Notes: generated from the letters alone by a model not told the origin. 64,000 nucleotides of DNA from Deltaproteobacteria bacterium (GCA_029777945.1 JAKORG010000045.1:1-64000); one strand, 5' to 3'. Positions 7,346 through 16,084 are shown, numbered from the stretch's first letter. Program-made: numbers and translations.

Positions 7346-9218
7346 ATTAAAAAATAAAATAACACTGGCAAAAAACAAATGGAAGGATTTAGAGGACAAT
7401 AAAATCCCCATCATCTTTGTAGGTGCAGCCTCATGTGGCCGTGCAGCTGGTGCCCTTGAGCTCATGCCGGAGATTGAAAAATTTATTGGTGAACACAATA
7501 TAAATGCAGAAATCTTGCAGGTAGGCTGCATTGGTCCGTGCTATCTTGAACCCCTTGTGGATATAAAGATGCCTGGTCAACCCCGCATCAGCTATTCAAA
7601 TGTGAATGCAAAGGTTCTTTCCAATATACTAAAATCCCATCTTTTGGATGGTATACCATATACAAGAGCGGCCATAGGAAATTTCAGCAAAAATACCTTT
7701 ATGGACATACCCCCTCTATTTGAACATCCTATGCTGAAACCCCAGGTGAGGATAGTGCTTAGAAATTGTGGGATTATAAATCCTGAAGATATAGACCACT
7801 ATCTCGCAACAGATGGATATCAGGGCTTTATGAATGCCCTGACAAAGACCCCTGAAGAAGTGATAGGTATTGTGCGTCAGGCTGGACTGAGAGGCAGGGG
7901 TGGAGCTGGATTTCCTACTTACAAAAAATGGACTGTGTGCAGAAACGCTCCAGGTGATGAGAAATATCTAATATGTAACGCCGATGAGGGAGACCCCGGT
8001 GCATTTATGAACAGGTCTCTTATAGAATCAGATCCCCATGCAGTCCTTGAAGGTATGCTCATAGCAGGTTATGCAATAGGCGCAAACAAAGGCATAGTAT
8101 ATATAAGGGCAGAATATCCCCTTGCCATAGAGAGATTAAAAAAAGCCATATCTCAAATGAGAGAATACGGTCTTTTGGGCAAAAATATACTCAAATCGAA
8201 TTTTAGTTTTGATATAAAGATCAAAGAAGGGGCTGGTGCCTTTGTATGCGGTGAAGAAACAGCCCTTATTGCCTCCATTGAAGGTAAAAGGGGTATGCCC
8301 CGTTCAAGGCCACCTTTTCCTGCCATATCAGGGCTTTTTGGCTGCCCAACCATTATAAACAATGTGGAGACATTGGGAACTTTACCCAATATCCTAAGAA
8401 ACGGTGCAGATTGGTATAACAGATTTGGAAAGGAAGGGAACAGGGGAACAAAGACATTCTCCCTTGTGGGAAAAATAAGAAGATCAGGTCTCATAGAGGT
8501 TCAGCTTGGCACAACCTTAAGGGAAATAATATTTGATATAGGCGGAGGGGTTCAGAAGAATTTCAAGGCCATTCAAACAGGTGGGCCATCAGGTGGATGC
8601 CTTTCTGAAGAGTTTCTTGATCTGCCTGTGGATTATGAATCCTTAGCTGCTGCAGGATCTATTATGGGTTCTGGTGGATTAATCGTTATGGATGAAGACA
8701 CCTGCGTGGTGGATGTGGCAAAGTATTTTCTCGATTTTACCCAGAAAGAATCCTGCGGTAAATGTATCCCATGCAGGGTAGGCACAAAACACATGGTAGA
8801 GATTTTAGACAGGATAACAAAAGGAGAAGGCAACACCGAAGACCTACTGACCTTAAGGAATCTCGGGGATACAATAAAAAAAGGGGCACTGTGCGGGCTC
8901 GGTCAGACTGCACCCAATCCTGTGTTAACAACTTTAAGGTATTTCAGAAATGAGTATCTTGAACATATAAAAGAAGGCCGTTGCCGTGCCGTTGTTTGCA
9001 AAAGCTTAATAGAATACAGGGTTATAAAGGAAAAATGCACAGGCTGTCAGTCTTGTGTAAGGGTATGTCCAACAGGGGCCATATCAGGTCCACGGTCAGA
9101 GCCTCACAATCTTGACCCCACTAAATGCATAAAATGTCGCTCCTGCTATGAGATATGCCGTTTTGATGCTATTGCCGGTGATGCAATAGTTATTCGCACT
9201 GCGGAGAAGAGATCATGA
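7338..9218 (+). CDS. NuoF/HydB-type NADH-binding flavoprotein with extra Fe-S domains
   Basis: The 626-residue protein has HydB architecture. An N-terminal thioredoxin-like domain (ASCGRAAGALE and VGCIGPCYLEP) leads to the FMN/NADH core with GLRGRGGAGFPT and CNADEGDPGAF. The [4Fe-4S] loop ESCGKCIPCR follows, and a C-terminal two-[4Fe-4S] ferredoxin domain (CTGCQSCVRVCP, CIKCRSCYEICR) ends the protein. Classical complex I NuoF lacks both terminal domains; HydB of electron-bifurcating hydrogenases and similar enzymes have them. It would oxidise or reduce NAD(H) through FMN and pass electrons to ferredoxin-like clusters. It overlaps both neighbours, indicating coupled synthesis. Confidence 0.9.
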   Translation: MNKLKNKITLAKNKWKDLEDNKIPIIFVGAASCGRAAGALELMPEIEKFIGEHNINAEILQVGCIGPCYLEPLVDIKMPGQPRISYSNVNAKVLSNILKSHLLDGIPYTRAAIGNFSKNTFMDIPPLFEHPMLKPQVRIVLRNCGIINPEDIDHYLATDGYQGFMNALTKTPEEVIGIVRQAGLRGRGGAGFPTYKKWTVCRNAPGDEKYLICNADEGDPGAFMNRSLIESDPHAVLEGMLIAGYAIGANKGIVYIRAEYPLAIERLKKAISQMREYGLLGKNILKSNFSFDIKIKEGAGAFVCGEETALIASIEGKRGMPRSRPPFPAISGLFGCPTIINNVETLGTLPNILRNGADWYNRFGKEGNRGTKTFSLVGKIRRSGLIEVQLGTTLREIIFDIGGGVQKNFKAIQTGGPSGGCLSEEFLDLPVDYESLAAAGSIMGSGGLIVMDEDTCVVDVAKYFLDFTQKESCGKCIPCRVGTKHMVEILDRITKGEGNTEDLLTLRNLGDTIKKGALCGLGQTAPNPVLTTLRYFRNEYLEHIKEGRCRAVVCKSLIEYRVIKEKCTGCQSCVRVCPTGAISGPRSEPHNLDPTKCIKCRSCYEICRFDAIAGDAIVIRTAEKRS

Positions 9219-11455
9219 CAAAAGAAAAAACCGTATCCATAACAATCGACAACAAAAAACTCCATGTAAAACCAGGTTTAACCATCCTTCAAGCTGCAAA
9301 GGCAAATAACATCTATATCCCCTCCCTGTGTGCCTTTGAACACCTGCCCTCTTACGGTGCCTGCCGGTTATGTATTGTTGAGGTCGATGGCATAAGGGGC
9401 TTTCCTACATCGTGCACAACACCTGTTGAGGATGGTATGGTAATAAGAACAGAGACACAGGAGTTAAGAAACCTGAGACAGGAAGTTTTAAAACTACTTT
9501 TAAGTGAACACCCGGCAAGCTGCCTTTTCTGCTCCGACAAAGAAGAATGCATTAATTTTCAAGGGACTATAAGAAAGGTAGGCAATACAACGGGATGTAG
9601 ATACTGCCCCAATGACCATAGGTGTGAAATCCAGACCATTGTAGAAAAAATAGGTCTCACAGAGACATCGTATCCGGTCTATTATAGAAATTTTCCCGTT
9701 GAAAAATACGACCCGTTTTATGACAGGGATTACAATCTATGTATATTATGCGGCAGGTGTATCAGGGTTTGTAATGATATAAGGCTAAATGGGACATTAA
9801 GTTTCAAACAGAGGGGGCAAAAGACGACCATAGGTCCTGCCTTTGATAGAACACATCTTGAGGCAGGATGTGAATTTTGCGGCGCCTGTGTGAATGTGTG
9901 CCCCACAGGGGCATTAAGCGTAAAAACAGGAAAATGGTACGGTAAGCAAGACAAAGAGGGAGAAACAACATGTAATTTCTGTTCCATAGGCTGCAAATTG
10001 ATACTTCAGACTAAAAACGAATCAATAGTAGATAGCCTTCCTGACTATGATTCACCCCTTGATAAAGGGCTTATATGTGTGAAGGGACGCTTCTCAATTA
10101 CAGAATATGTTCATAGCCCATGGAGATATAGCACGCCCATGGAGATGACACCTGTGGGCTACAACAATATAACCTGGGAAAAGGCATTAGATATTGCTGC
10201 TGAAAAGATAAAGGGTGTAAAACCCGATGAAGTCCTTATGCTCATTTCTACCCAACTTTTGAACGAAGATATCTATTGCACACAGAAATTTATGAGAAAA
10301 ATCATAGGTTCGGAACATATAATTCCTACCCCCCTTATATATCTAAACAATGATTTTGCAACATACTGGAATCTATGCACAGAATCCCAGCCACTGGAGG
10401 TTATAGAAAACACACAGTTTATCTTCACAGTGGGCTTTGATTCAACCTATGGGTATTCACCGATCGGTATCAGGATCAAAAAGGCTGCAAAGGCAGGGGC
10501 ATATCTTGTAACACTAAACGATAAAGAAACAAATCTCGATTTATTGGCCAGTGCATCCTTTCAAGTAGAAAAAAAGGCATGGTATGATGTAATCGAGATA
10601 CTCATTGCAAGGGATGGCAAAGAAAAAAAACATACTGAAGCTCAAAAGATATTAAAAGAAGGTGCCATAGATTTAAACAGGTTAAAAAAGTCTTTATCAA
10701 AGACCAAAGATAAATTAATTGTTTTAGGTCAGGATATACTGAACCACCCTGAAAGGACAAGGCTCCTTGATAGATTTGAAAAAACCATAACTAAAGGTGG
10801 GTGGAAGATAATCGTTGCAAACCCATATACAAATCTTAAAGGCACACTTATGTTAGGCGGGTTTCCATATATTATGCCAGGCGACATTTTGAAGACTCAA
10901 ACAGGAGAAAAGGTTAAAACTATCAAGACCCAGATAGTGAATTTTGATTTAAATAAAAAAAGAAAGCTCATATATATCATAGGTGATGCCCCTGATTTAA
11001 TGATACCTGATTGTGATTTTCTTATTTATCAGAATGCACTCCCTGCTTCGTTTAAAAAAATGCCTGACCTTATCCTACCTTCTAATTTATTTCCAGAAAC
11101 AGATGGAACAATAATAAACATGGAAGATAGAATTTTAATGGTAAAAAAGGTCATAGAACCCTATATGGAATCAAAACCTGACTGGTGGATTATTAGTGCC
11201 ATAGGTGAAAGGTTAAAAAAAGGAAAGTTCCAGTTTAAAGACATGCAATCAATTCATGGAGAGATTAAAAAGTTAATAAAGGGGTTCCCCAAGATTAAAG
11301 ACAGGCTCGAATTTTCAAGGATAAATGCAGCTGGCAGTAAAAAAACAGCAAGATTCACCCCTGTGCCTGAAGCAAAAAGGGCTATTTATAGAGGCATAGC
11401 CCTATCAGAGGTTGTGTCAGGCATGAAGGTCATTGAAAGGAGTTTAAATGAATAA
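9215..11455 (+). CDS. NuoG-like multi-cluster Fe-S subunit with a degenerate molybdopterin-type domain
   Basis: The 746-residue protein begins with a [2Fe-2S] ferredoxin domain (C39, C50, C53, C67). A His-Cys3 cluster follows (H99, C103, C106, C112), then two ferredoxin [4Fe-4S] motifs (C176-C186 and C219-C229) and the [4Fe-4S] lead-in of the molybdopterin family (C253, C256, C260, C288). The remaining 450 residues follow the NuoG fold, but I find no Sec/Cys-Arg or His pair of a formate dehydrogenase, so no catalytic molybdenum site is expected. Its ATG overlaps the nuoF stop (ATGA). It probably wires the NADH module to the NfnAB-like flavoproteins encoded next. Confidence 0.82.
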   Translation: MTKEKTVSITIDNKKLHVKPGLTILQAAKANNIYIPSLCAFEHLPSYGACRLCIVEVDGIRGFPTSCTTPVEDGMVIRTETQELRNLRQEVLKLLLSEHPASCLFCSDKEECINFQGTIRKVGNTTGCRYCPNDHRCEIQTIVEKIGLTETSYPVYYRNFPVEKYDPFYDRDYNLCILCGRCIRVCNDIRLNGTLSFKQRGQKTTIGPAFDRTHLEAGCEFCGACVNVCPTGALSVKTGKWYGKQDKEGETTCNFCSIGCKLILQTKNESIVDSLPDYDSPLDKGLICVKGRFSITEYVHSPWRYSTPMEMTPVGYNNITWEKALDIAAEKIKGVKPDEVLMLISTQLLNEDIYCTQKFMRKIIGSEHIIPTPLIYLNNDFATYWNLCTESQPLEVIENTQFIFTVGFDSTYGYSPIGIRIKKAAKAGAYLVTLNDKETNLDLLASASFQVEKKAWYDVIEILIARDGKEKKHTEAQKILKEGAIDLNRLKKSLSKTKDKLIVLGQDILNHPERTRLLDRFEKTITKGGWKIIVANPYTNLKGTLMLGGFPYIMPGDILKTQTGEKVKTIKTQIVNFDLNKKRKLIYIIGDAPDLMIPDCDFLIYQNALPASFKKMPDLILPSNLFPETDGTIINMEDRILMVKKVIEPYMESKPDWWIISAIGERLKKGKFQFKDMQSIHGEIKKLIKGFPKIKDRLEFSRINAAGSKKTARFTPVPEAKRAIYRGIALSEVVSGMKVIERSLNE

Positions 11456-12305
11456 GATTTTAGAACTCAGAATGATTGTGCCTAACATGCATCTTATTAA
11501 AATCGAGGCACCTGACATTTCAAAAAAGGTAAAACCTGGACAATTTGTGATAGTAAGGCCTGATGAGGAAGGTGAAAGGATCCCCCTGTCTGTTGCCGAT
11601 TGGGATCAAGAGTCTGGCACCATTACCATCATATTCATGGAGGTAGGCGCTTCTACTTCAAGGCTTGCGTCATTAAAACCCAATGATTATGTGGCTACTT
11701 GTGTTGGTCCATTGGGTAATGCAACGGAGATTAAATATTACGGCACTGTCATGTGCGTTGCAGGGTGTTATGGTATTGGAAGTATATATCCTGTAGCTAA
11801 GGCATTAAAAGGGGAAGGCAATAAGATAATCACAGTTTTCGAGGCAAGAAGTTCATATCTTATATACTGGCTTGATAGATTCGTTGGATTGTCAGAAAAA
11901 ATCTTTACAATAACCCGCGATGGAAGCTCAGGTTATAAAGGCCATGTAAAGAGGCTTCCCGATATAATCCATGGCCTTTCACAATTACCGGACATCATAA
12001 TCGTAAACGGATGCACATATCTTATGGCACAGACATCGAATATAACAAAAGATTTAAATATACCCACTATTGTAAATTTAAATCCCATAATGATTGATGG
12101 AACAGGCATGTGTGGTGTATGCCGTGTTACAGTGGCAGGTAAAATGAAATTTGCCTGTGTGGACGGTCCTGAATTCAACGGCCATGAGGTGGACTGGAAA
12201 GAGTTTTTAGCAAGGAGAAAGGCATACATGGAGGAAGAGACACTGTTTTTCAGGCGCAGTGAACCAGAGTCTAAATTACATAAAGAAGGGAAGTGTCAGG
12301 TATGA
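11448..12305 (+). CDS. NfnA-like FAD/[2Fe-2S] subunit (ferredoxin-NADP reductase type, SudB family)
   Basis: The 285-residue protein has the ferredoxin-reductase fold: an FAD-binding beta barrel (GQFVIVRPDEEGERIPLSVAD), a nucleotide domain (CVAGCYGIGSIYPVAKAL) and a C-terminal [2Fe-2S] loop MIDGTGMCGVCRVTV...FACVDGPEF. In NfnA such a loop supplies an Asp and three Cys ligands, all present here. It starts 8 bases before the nuoG stop behind AAAGGAG, and ends in an ATGA overlap with the nfnB-like gene. In NfnAB this subunit handles NAD(H). Here the NuoF-like subunit also does so, so the division of labour is uncertain. Confidence 0.87.
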   Translation: MNKILELRMIVPNMHLIKIEAPDISKKVKPGQFVIVRPDEEGERIPLSVADWDQESGTITIIFMEVGASTSRLASLKPNDYVATCVGPLGNATEIKYYGTVMCVAGCYGIGSIYPVAKALKGEGNKIITVFEARSSYLIYWLDRFVGLSEKIFTITRDGSSGYKGHVKRLPDIIHGLSQLPDIIIVNGCTYLMAQTSNITKDLNIPTIVNLNPIMIDGTGMCGVCRVTVAGKMKFACVDGPEFNGHEVDWKEFLARRKAYMEEETLFFRRSEPESKLHKEGKCQV

Positions 12306-13717
12306 GTGAAGAAAAGATAGAAAAAACCTCTAAGATTGATTTAGACCGCACAGAGATGCCAAAACAACCACCTGAGATAAGAAGGCACAATTTTAATGAG
12401 GTTGCCCTCGGTTATACAGAAGAGCTTGCCATAAAAGAGGCAAAGAGGTGTTTACAGTGCAAAAAGCCGAGATGCAAAACAGGCTGCCCTGTAGAGATTG
12501 ACATACCTGATTTTATTGCCTGTATAGTAAAGGGTGATTTTTCAGCAGGTATTAAAAAGATAAAGGAAAAGAACTGTCTGCCAGCTGTGTGTGGTAGGGT
12601 ATGCCCTCAAGAAACGCAGTGTGAATCAAAATGTATTCTTGCAAGCAAAAAAGGGGAGATAGCCATAGGAAGATTAGAGCGGTTCCTTGCAGATTGGGAG
12701 GCAGCACAGGGTAAAATAGATTTACCTAAAAAGGCAAAACCCACAGGGAAAAAGGTAGCCGTTGTCGGTTCAGGCCCTGCAGGTATAACAGTTGCAGGGG
12801 ATCTGATACTTTTAGGGCATGAGGTAACGATTTTTGAGGCACTCCACAGGCCAGGTGGGGTCTTAACATACGGCATACCGGAATTTAGACTTCCAAAGGC
12901 AATCGTGGCAAGGGAAGTAGAATACATAAAGATGCTCGGTGTTAATGTTATAACAGACTTTGTTGTGGGTAAAACACGATCTGTTGATGAGCTCTTAGAA
13001 GAGTTCGATGCAGTTTTTATAGGCACCGGTGCAGGTCTACCGTGGTTCATGAACATACCTGGAGAGAATTTAAATGGCGTATATTCAGCAAACGAATATC
13101 TTACAAGGATGAATCTCATGCAGGGATACAGATTTCCTGCGTCATCAACCCCTGTAAAAAAACATACAAGGGTAGCTGTCGTAGGCGGTGGTAACGTGGC
13201 AATGGATGCAGCAAGAACTGCCCTTAGAATGGGCGCCAGTGAAGTAAGGATTATCTACAGACGTTCCCACGCTGAACTTCCTGCAAGGCTTGAGGAAAGT
13301 GAAAATGCAGAGGAAGAGGGCGTAATTTTCAATATGCTCACATTACCTATAAGATATATTGGTGATGAAAACGGCTGGATTAAAGAAATAGAATGTATAA
13401 AAATGGAATTGGGTGAACCTGATGCTTCAGGCAGAAGAAGACCCATAGAGATTCCCAATTCAAACTTTATAATCCCCACTGATGCTGTTGTATGTGCCAT
13501 TGGAAATAGCCCCAATCCCCTTGTCCCTTCTACCACACCGGGCCTTGACACAACAAGGCATGGAACCCTTGTTGCTGACCCTGAAACAGGTAAAACTACC
13601 CGTGACAGGGTGTGGGCAGGAGGGGATATTGTAACAGGGGCAGCAACGGTAATCCTTGCTATGGGTGCAGGGAGAAAGGCTGCCCGTTCCATCCATGAAT
13701 ATCTCATGGGAAAATGA
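12302..13717 (+). CDS. NfnB-like NADPH-dependent flavoprotein (GltD/SudA family, probable bifurcating subunit)
   Basis: The protein of about 471 residues has an N-terminal two-[4Fe-4S] domain (CLQCKKPRCKTGCP and CGRVCPQETQCESKC). An FAD domain follows (VAVVGSGPAGITVAGDL, then GGVLTYGIPEFRLPK), then an NADPH domain (VAVVGGGNVAMDAARTA) and the closing WAGGDIVTGAATVILAMGAGR. I start it at the ATG in the ATGA overlap with nfnA at 12302; a GTG three codons earlier is possible. In NfnAB this subunit carries the bifurcating FAD and reacts with NADPH and ferredoxin. It is not the small subunit of a glutamate synthase here, because no large subunit is present and an nfnA partner is. Confidence 0.88.
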   Translation: MSEEKIEKTSKIDLDRTEMPKQPPEIRRHNFNEVALGYTEELAIKEAKRCLQCKKPRCKTGCPVEIDIPDFIACIVKGDFSAGIKKIKEKNCLPAVCGRVCPQETQCESKCILASKKGEIAIGRLERFLADWEAAQGKIDLPKKAKPTGKKVAVVGSGPAGITVAGDLILLGHEVTIFEALHRPGGVLTYGIPEFRLPKAIVAREVEYIKMLGVNVITDFVVGKTRSVDELLEEFDAVFIGTGAGLPWFMNIPGENLNGVYSANEYLTRMNLMQGYRFPASSTPVKKHTRVAVVGGGNVAMDAARTALRMGASEVRIIYRRSHAELPARLEESENAEEEGVIFNMLTLPIRYIGDENGWIKEIECIKMELGEPDASGRRRPIEIPNSNFIIPTDAVVCAIGNSPNPLVPSTTPGLDTTRHGTLVADPETGKTTRDRVWAGGDIVTGAATVILAMGAGRKAARSIHEYLMGK

Positions 13718-13741
13718 CGTTCAATGAAAAAAATATTTTAT

Positions 13742-15460
13742 TTACGATAGGCGGTACTTATTTGTAATAGGCATTCTTCTGTCCCTTCCAAAGGCCCGGG
13801 GGGTAATCTTAATCCCCGGTGGTGACTGCCTTCTTTTGTATTCATTTACATCGATCATGCTGATTACCCTTTCAGCCTCAGACTTGTCTATCTCATCCTT
13901 TGAAATGATCTCCTCTATGGTAAGGTCATCCTCCACATACATCTTGATTATGGGGTCTAATTTCTCATAGGGCGGCAGTGTATCCGTATCCTTCTGGTTA
14001 GGCCTTAGCTCTGCAGTGGGTTCTTTTTTCATTATGTTTTCAGGGATTACAGGACTTATTGAATTTCTATATGTGCCCAATTTATAAACCATTGTTTTTG
14101 GGACATCTTTGAGCACTGCAAAACCTCCTGCCATATCGCCGTATAATGTGGCATAACCTACGCTCATCTCAGATTTGTTTCCTGTAGTTAATACAAGCCA
14201 GCCAAATTTGTTTGAAAATGCCATAAGGATGTTTCCCCTAATCCTTGCCTGAATATTTTCTTCTGTAATATCCATCTTTAAGCCTTTAAAGAATGGCTCA
14301 AGGGTTCTCAAGTATGATTCGTATATTTCATCAATTGGGACTTTAATGAGGTTTATATGGAGGTTACTGGCAAGCTCTACTGCATCCCTTAATGATTCAT
14401 CTGATGTAAACCTTGAAGGCATAAATAATCCTGTTACATTTTCTCTTTCCAAGGCATCTACGGCAATAGTTGCCACTAAAGCCGAATCAATGCCCCCGCT
14501 TATTCCAAGGACAACCTTTTTAAAACCGTTCTTTTTTGTATAATCAGAAAGACCTAAAATAAGGGCATTATACACCTCTTCCTCTTCAGTGGAAATATAA
14601 TGCCTTTCAAGTTCAATGAGTTTTATCTTTTTTTTGTTTTTAATCTCACTGGAGATGTCTATGTGACCTGTAACACGTTTTTTCGTTTTTCCATCTTTTT
14701 CGCTCTCGATTTGTATAAGCTCTTCTTCTAATAAGTCTACGATGAGCAAATCCTCTTTAAATGCCATTGCCTTTGCTATAATCTTTCCTTTTTTATCCAT
14801 TACAAAACTCTGTCCATCGTATATAATTTCGTCCTGACCGCCAACGAGGTTTGCATAAACCACAAATACACTGTTTTCTTGGCTTGCCCTGCTGATTACC
14901 TTTTCTCTAAGGTTTATTTTACCTACATAATAGGGTGAGGCGCTTATATTTATAATAAGAGTGGCACCTGAGGCAGCCTGGATTGCTACAGGCCCATTTC
15001 TATGCCAAATATCCTCTGAAATATTTACGCCAAATAAAAGTCCGGCATAGTTTGCCACATAGGTCTTTGTTCCTGGCGTGAAATACCTTCTTTCGTCAAA
15101 AACGCCCTGATTTGTTAAAAACATCTTGTGAAACACCCCTTTTATATTGCCATTGTAAATGATAGATGCTGCATTAAATATACGGCCGTCTCTTTTATCC
15201 ACAAAACCCACGACAGCAACAATATCATAAACATCCATAGCTAACTTATTTAAAAATTTTAAATTATCATCTATAAATTTCGTTTTAAGGAGCAGGTCTT
15301 CAGGAGGACATCCTGTGATTGCAAGTTCAGGAAATGCTATAATATCTACATCGAGGGATTTTGCCATCTCTATATTTTCCTTAATCTTTTTATAATTACC
15401 CTCAAGGTCACCTACGATGAGATTAATCTGGCCTATGGCTATTCTGTATATTTTTTCCAT
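13742..15460 (-). CDS. nadE: NAD+ synthetase with degenerate glutaminase domain
   Basis: The 572-residue protein has an N-terminal nitrilase-like glutaminase domain (about 1-270) and a C-terminal synthetase domain with the P-loop VLGISGGIDSALVATIA. It adenylates deamido-NAD and amidates it to NAD+. In the glutaminase triad E45 and K112 are present, but the nucleophile position, normally Cys in ICEDxW, is Ser148 (NISEDIWH, codon TCA). The channel motif LPNY-VFDE also reads LTNQGVFDE. The glutaminase is therefore probably inactive and the enzyme ammonia-dependent. It is convergent with nfnB, 24 bp away. Confidence 0.92.
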   Translation of the reverse strand: MEKIYRIAIGQINLIVGDLEGNYKKIKENIEMAKSLDVDIIAFPELAITGCPPEDLLLKTKFIDDNLKFLNKLAMDVYDIVAVVGFVDKRDGRIFNAASIIYNGNIKGVFHKMFLTNQGVFDERRYFTPGTKTYVANYAGLLFGVNISEDIWHRNGPVAIQAASGATLIINISASPYYVGKINLREKVISRASQENSVFVVYANLVGGQDEIIYDGQSFVMDKKGKIIAKAMAFKEDLLIVDLLEEELIQIESEKDGKTKKRVTGHIDISSEIKNKKKIKLIELERHYISTEEEEVYNALILGLSDYTKKNGFKKVVLGISGGIDSALVATIAVDALERENVTGLFMPSRFTSDESLRDAVELASNLHINLIKVPIDEIYESYLRTLEPFFKGLKMDITEENIQARIRGNILMAFSNKFGWLVLTTGNKSEMSVGYATLYGDMAGGFAVLKDVPKTMVYKLGTYRNSISPVIPENIMKKEPTAELRPNQKDTDTLPPYEKLDPIIKMYVEDDLTIEEIISKDEIDKSEAERVISMIDVNEYKRRQSPPGIKITPRAFGRDRRMPITNKYRLS

Positions 15461-15561
15461 TTTTTATCTCCTTTCCATAAGTTAATCAGAAGATGATATT
15501 TTTTACTGATATTATGATATGGAGAAAGTGGTGTCAATAAAGGTTTTGTGAAATTTTTTCA

Positions 15562-15589
15562 TTGACAGTTGTTGTATATGGATGATACT
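15562..15589 (+). promoter_or_regulatory. Sigma-70-like promoter of nikR
   Basis: TTGACA (15562-15567) is followed after 16 bp by GATACT (15584-15589). The predicted start lies near 15596, so the NikR-like half-sites at 15582-15588 and 15602-15608 cover the -10 and start region, consistent with autorepression. Confidence 0.5.
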
Positions 15590-15608
15590 TTTTTAAAAAA
15601 AGTGTTAC
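15582..15608. promoter_or_regulatory. Tandem NikR-like operator upstream of nikR
   Basis: ATGATAC (15582-15588) and GTGTTAC (15602-15608) are direct repeats with 13 bp between them. The same spacing and half-site recur, in the opposite orientation, in front of the TonB receptor gene. The element overlaps the predicted nikR promoter. Assignment to NikR is by position and by resemblance to GTGTTAC-type sites of deltaproteobacterial NikR. Confidence 0.55.
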
Positions 15609-15620
15609 AGAAGGCTTAAT

Positions 15621-16037
15621 ATGGCTGAAGTAGTAAGGTTCGGTGTTTCCCTTGATAGGGAACTCCTTGAAAGGTTTGATAATCTAATAAAAGAAAAAAA
15701 CTATTCAAACCGTTCAGAGGCCATAAGGGATCTCATAAGGGAGGAATTCGTAAAAAGAGAGTGGATTGAAGGGGATGATGTGGCCGGTGCAATTGTGTTA
15801 ATTTATGACCACCATAGAAAAGACCTGTTAAACAAAATAACGGACATACAGCACAACTATCAAAATGTCATAATATCAACCCAGCACATCCACTTAGACC
15901 ATGACAACTGCCTTGAGATTATCGCTGTGAGGGGAAATCCAAAAGAAGTAAAAAAACTTGCCGATATATTAAAGGCAATAAAAGGGGTAAAGCATGGTGC
16001 ATTGAGCATGTCAAGCACAGGCAAAGAGATTATATAA
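15621..16037 (+). CDS. nikR: Nickel-responsive transcriptional regulator NikR
   Basis: The 138-residue protein has an N-terminal ribbon-helix-helix and a C-terminal ACT-like nickel domain. The nickel ligands are all present, offset by two from E. coli NikR: H78, H89, H91 and C97 (in STQHIHLDHDNCLE). The DNA-contacting strand reads VVRFGVSLD, placing Arg6, Gly8 and Ser10 where E. coli NikR has Arg, Thr and Thr. An AGAAGG ribosome site precedes the ATG. It heads a cluster of a TonB receptor and a metal ABC transporter and presumably represses it when nickel is ample. Confidence 0.95.
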   Translation: MAEVVRFGVSLDRELLERFDNLIKEKNYSNRSEAIRDLIREEFVKREWIEGDDVAGAIVLIYDHHRKDLLNKITDIQHNYQNVIISTQHIHLDHDNCLEIIAVRGNPKEVKKLADILKAIKGVKHGALSMSSTGKEII

Positions 16038-16057
16038 TTTTATTTTTTTATATTTTG

Positions 16058-16084
16058 GTAACACAAAATTAAAAAAAATAACAC
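16058..16084. promoter_or_regulatory. Tandem NikR-like operator upstream of the TonB receptor
   Basis: GTAACAC (16058-16064) and ATAACAC (16078-16084) are direct repeats separated by 13 bp; on the minus strand they read GTGTTAT-N13-GTGTTAC. They lie between nikR and the receptor gene, the second copy ending just before the GGAGG ribosome site. This suggests separate nickel control of the receptor/ABC genes. Confidence 0.55.

Noticed and set aside
12293-12301. GTG at 12293 as the start of the nfnB-like gene.
   Set aside because: The ATG at 12302 gives the ATGA overlap seen repeatedly in this operon and has a purine-rich ribosome site upstream.
13255-13707. Long opposite-strand reading frames over nfnB, selA, groEL and other genes.
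   Set aside because: They overlap convincingly conserved genes, have no ribosome sites or recognisable domains, and their composition is that of an antisense frame.
12293-13717. Annotation of the NfnB-like gene as glutamate synthase small subunit.
   Set aside because: No glutamate synthase large subunit is present, and the adjacent NfnA-like gene and NADH module point to a transhydrogenase-type complex.
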